A stretch of DNA of 7,743 bases from NCBI GenBank assembly GCA_029213105.1, contig JARGNS010000167.1, positions 1 to 7,743 on the forward strand. The letters are read 5' to 3'. This DNA is from Planctomycetota bacterium. Lineage in GTDB: Bacteria; Planctomycetota; PLA2; JAEUHO01. A program made the translations under genes and the position numbers. The notes under the pieces were generated by a model. That model searched no databases and had not been told where the DNA came from. It was given only the letters and a program-made list of their open reading frames with translations. Positions 5,363-7,743 of this stretch are shown piece after piece (position 1 is the stretch's first letter; each line of letters starts with the position of its first letter).

Positions 5363-7743
5363 ACCCGTCCCTCATCTCCGAGTCCGCCAAGGCCAAGGCC
5401 GCGGCCCTGCCCCAGGGCACGGTCACGCTGGAGATCGACGGCAAGGCGGTCACGGTCCCCGAGCACTTCACGGTGTGGGATGCGGCCCGCCAGGAGGGCA
5501 AGCCGGTTCCCGTGCTGTGCCACGACCCGCGCATGGAGCCGGCCGGGGTCTGCCGCATGTGCGTGGTCGAGATCGAGGGAGCCCGCACGCTGCAGGCCTC
5601 CTGCATCCGAGCGGTCGAGCCCGGCATGAAGGTCAAGACCGACTCGGAACTCGTGCGTCGCAACCGCAAGGTCCTGACCGAGCTCATGATGTCGGACCAG
5701 GACGAGACGAGCCGCCGCGAGGGGCAGACAGGCGACGACGCGCTGTTCGACCTCGCGCGCGACCTCGACGCCGAGCCGGCGCGCTGGCCCAAGGGCCTTG
5801 ACCGGGCCGAGGAATCGTCGTCGGCCGTGATCCACGTGGATCACCAGGCCTGCATCCTCTGCGACCGCTGCGTCCGTGCCTGCGATGACCTGCAGTCCAA
5901 CAACGTCATCGGCCGCACCGGCAAGGGCTACACGACGCGCATCGGCTTCGACCTCGACGGGGCCATGGGCACGTCCAGCTGCGTCGAGTGTGGCGAGTGC
6001 GTGGCTTCGTGCCCCACCAGCGCCCTCACCAACAAGGTCATCACGGTGGATCTCAAGCCCGCCGACGCGCTCAAGCAGGTCGACAGCGTCTGCCCGTACT
6101 GCGGCGTCGGCTGCGCGATCAGCTACTTCGTCGACGAGGCGGAGAACAAGGTCGTCTACGCGGAGGGACGCACCCCCAGCGCCAACGAGGGGCGACTCTG
6201 CGTGAAGGGACGCTACGGCTTCGACTACGCCACGCACCCCCACCGCCTGACGAAGCCGCTCATCCGCAAGGAGGCGCACTACCCCAAGACGATGCTCACC
6301 GACGACATGACCGGCAAGGACGATGGTCGCCGGCGCGAGCGCGTCTACCCCGACTACGAGAAGGCCCTCGACGCCTTCCGCGAGGCCACCTGGGACGAGG
6401 CTCTCGACCTCATCGCCTCCAAGCTCGGCAGCATTCGCGACGAGCACGGCCCCCGCAGCCTGGCGGGCTTCGGCTCGGCCAAGTGCTCGAACGAGGAGGC
6501 CTACCTCTTCCAGAAGATGATCCGCGTCGCGTTCGGCACCAACCACGTCGACCACGGCACGCGCCTCTGCCACGCCTCGAGTGTCGCGGCGCTGCTGGAG
6601 ACCATCGGCTCCGGCGCCGTGACGACCGTGTACACCGATGTGGCCAACGCCGACATCGCGATCATCACGGGTTCGAACGCAACGAGCAATCACCCCGTGG
6701 CGGCCACGTTCATGAAGGAGGCGGCCAAGAACGGCACGCGCCTGATCGTGATCAACCCGTTCCAGCCGACCCTTACGGAGCACGCGGACTTCTTCCGCAT
6801 CAAGCCCGGCTCCGACGTCACCTTCTACAACGCGCTGATGAACGTGATCCTCGAGGAGGGCCTCGAGGACCGCGCGTACATCGAGCAATACACCGAGAAC
6901 TTCGACGCGCTCGCCGAGGTCGTCGCGCGCTACACGCCGGAAGTCGCCGCGCCGATCTGCGGCATCGAGCCCGAGCGCATCCGCGAGCTCGGCACGGCGA
7001 TCGGCAAGGCGGGCTCGATGCTCGTCTTCTGGGGCATGGGGATCTCGCAGCACGTCCACGGCACGGACAACGCGCGCTCGCTCATCTCGCTCTGCCTGCT
7101 CACCGGCAACGTCGGCAAGCCGGGCACCGGCTTGCACCCCCTGCGCGGCCAGAACAACGTGCAGGGCGCCAGCGACGCCGGCCTGATCCCGATGGTCTAC
7201 CCCGACTACGCCTCGGTCGCGGACGACGCCACCCGCACGAAGTTCCAGCAGGCCTGGGGCGTCGAGCTGGATCCCGAGCCGGGGCTGACGGTCGTCGAGA
7301 TCGCCCATGCCGCCGGCACGGGCGGCATCCGCGGCATGTACGTGATGGGTGAGAACCCGTTCATGTCGGATCCGAACGTCTCGCGCGCCCGGGAGGCCTT
7401 CCTCGGCCTCGACTTCCTCGTCGTCCAGGACATCTTCCTGACCGAGACCGCCGAGGCCGCCGACGTGATCCTGCCGGCCACGAGCTACTTCGAGAAGACG
7501 GGCACGTACACCAACACCGACCGCCGCGTGCAGATCGGTCGCAAGACCCTCGACGCCCCCGGCGAGGCGCGCTTGGACTGGCGGATCCTCTGCGACGTCA
7601 TGACGCGCATGGGCTTCCCGCAGTCCTACGACAGTGTCGAGGATGTCTGGAACGAGCACCTGTCACTCAACGCCAGCTACAAGGGCCTGACCTACGAACA
7701 CCTCGGCGGCCCGGGCAAGCTCTGGCCGTGCACGGACCCCGAG
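5359..7743 (+). CDS. Formate dehydrogenase alpha subunit, molybdopterin-dependent, Fe-S-rich, cysteine type (3' partial)
   Basis: Oxidises formate to CO2 (or the reverse) at a bis-MGD Mo/W centre; 795 residues are present with no stop before the window edge. Domains in order: a NuoG-like [2Fe-2S] domain with C54, C65, C68 and C82; a two-cluster ferredoxin domain with C165, C168, C171, C175 and C208, C211, C214, C218; the catalytic-subunit [4Fe-4S] with C245, C248, C252 and C281, followed by K283; then the molybdopterin domain. The metal ligand is Cys, not selenocysteine: RLCHASSVAAL gives C404 and the catalytic H405. R596 in LRGQNNVQGASDAG lies 192 residues later, matching the U140-R333 spacing of E. 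coli FdhH. VVQDIFLTETAEAADVILPA is also typical. The His-Cys3 cluster motif that normally follows the [2Fe-2S] domain is absent (S112-D-Q, no cysteines until 165). The domain set resembles soluble NAD-linked or bifurcating enzymes, but no flavin subunit is visible before the edge. Start fixed by the ATGA overlap and GGAGAG. Confidence 0.93.
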   Translation, partial: MNPSLISESAKAKAAALPQGTVTLEIDGKAVTVPEHFTVWDAARQEGKPVPVLCHDPRMEPAGVCRMCVVEIEGARTLQASCIRAVEPGMKVKTDSELVRRNRKVLTELMMSDQDETSRREGQTGDDALFDLARDLDAEPARWPKGLDRAEESSSAVIHVDHQACILCDRCVRACDDLQSNNVIGRTGKGYTTRIGFDLDGAMGTSSCVECGECVASCPTSALTNKVITVDLKPADALKQVDSVCPYCGVGCAISYFVDEAENKVVYAEGRTPSANEGRLCVKGRYGFDYATHPHRLTKPLIRKEAHYPKTMLTDDMTGKDDGRRRERVYPDYEKALDAFREATWDEALDLIASKLGSIRDEHGPRSLAGFGSAKCSNEEAYLFQKMIRVAFGTNHVDHGTRLCHASSVAALLETIGSGAVTTVYTDVANADIAIITGSNATSNHPVAATFMKEAAKNGTRLIVINPFQPTLTEHADFFRIKPGSDVTFYNALMNVILEEGLEDRAYIEQYTENFDALAEVVARYTPEVAAPICGIEPERIRELGTAIGKAGSMLVFWGMGISQHVHGTDNARSLISLCLLTGNVGKPGTGLHPLRGQNNVQGASDAGLIPMVYPDYASVADDATRTKFQQAWGVELDPEPGLTVVEIAHAAGTGGIRGMYVMGENPFMSDPNVSRAREAFLGLDFLVVQDIFLTETAEAADVILPATSYFEKTGTYTNTDRRVQIGRKTLDAPGEARLDWRILCDVMTRMGFPQSYDSVEDVWNEHLSLNASYKGLTYEHLGGPGKLWPCTDPE

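Noticed and set aside
6568..6570. Selenocysteine (in-frame TGA) at the formate dehydrogenase active site
   Set aside because: The codon is TGC (Cys404), and no in-frame TGA is present in the visible gene.
5281..7659. A 792-codon open frame on the minus strand opposite the formate dehydrogenase gene
   Set aside because: It lies wholly opposite a gene with many verified motifs; its product is Val/Arg/Asp/Gly-rich with no recognisable domain. Such frames are common opposite GC-rich genes with G/C third positions.

Overview
The window is very GC-rich bacterial DNA in which every supported gene lies on the + strand. The codons favour G or C at the third position, and this produces long spurious reading frames on the other strand. 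The β-barrel-like exported protein ending in phenylalanine suggests a bacterium with an outer membrane. The gene set (bacterial-type MoeA fused to a binding-protein domain, MobA, MoaD, a tungsten-type aldehyde oxidoreductase and a multi-cluster formate dehydrogenase) fits an organism with anaerobic or facultative metabolism. High-GC phyla such as Myxococcota-like deltaproteobacteria or Planctomycetota are possible, but the sequence alone does not settle this.

Layout. Positions 1-2581 hold a tight pterin-cofactor block: the 3' part of a moeA gene whose product carries a C-terminal periplasmic-binding-protein-like domain, then mobA, then a moaD-like gene. Each pair is joined by a 4-base ATGA overlap. 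Positions 2630-3454 encode an unrecognised exported, probably outer-membrane protein with its own strong ribosome-binding site. A 96-base gap (3455-3550) holds overlapping inverted repeats and a possible -10 element. Positions 3551-5362 encode an aldehyde:ferredoxin oxidoreductase (AOR) family protein with all four cluster cysteines. Positions 5359 to the end encode a formate dehydrogenase alpha subunit, joined to the AOR gene by another ATGA overlap and cut off by the window edge.

How they fit together. MoaD carries the sulfur used to make molybdopterin, MoeA inserts the metal, and MobA adds GMP to give the (bis-)MGD form used by formate dehydrogenase. AOR-family enzymes usually carry a tungsten bis-pterin without a nucleotide. 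The locus therefore looks like a cofactor-supply kit next to two enzymes that need it. The strongest idea here is that the AOR and formate dehydrogenase subunits, which are translationally coupled, work as one redox unit. It would link formate/CO2 to aldehyde/carboxylate or related low-potential chemistry, with the Fe-S chain of the dehydrogenase as the wire. This is inferred from gene arrangement, not shown directly. I saw no tRNA, rRNA, CRISPR array, insertion sequence or integration site.
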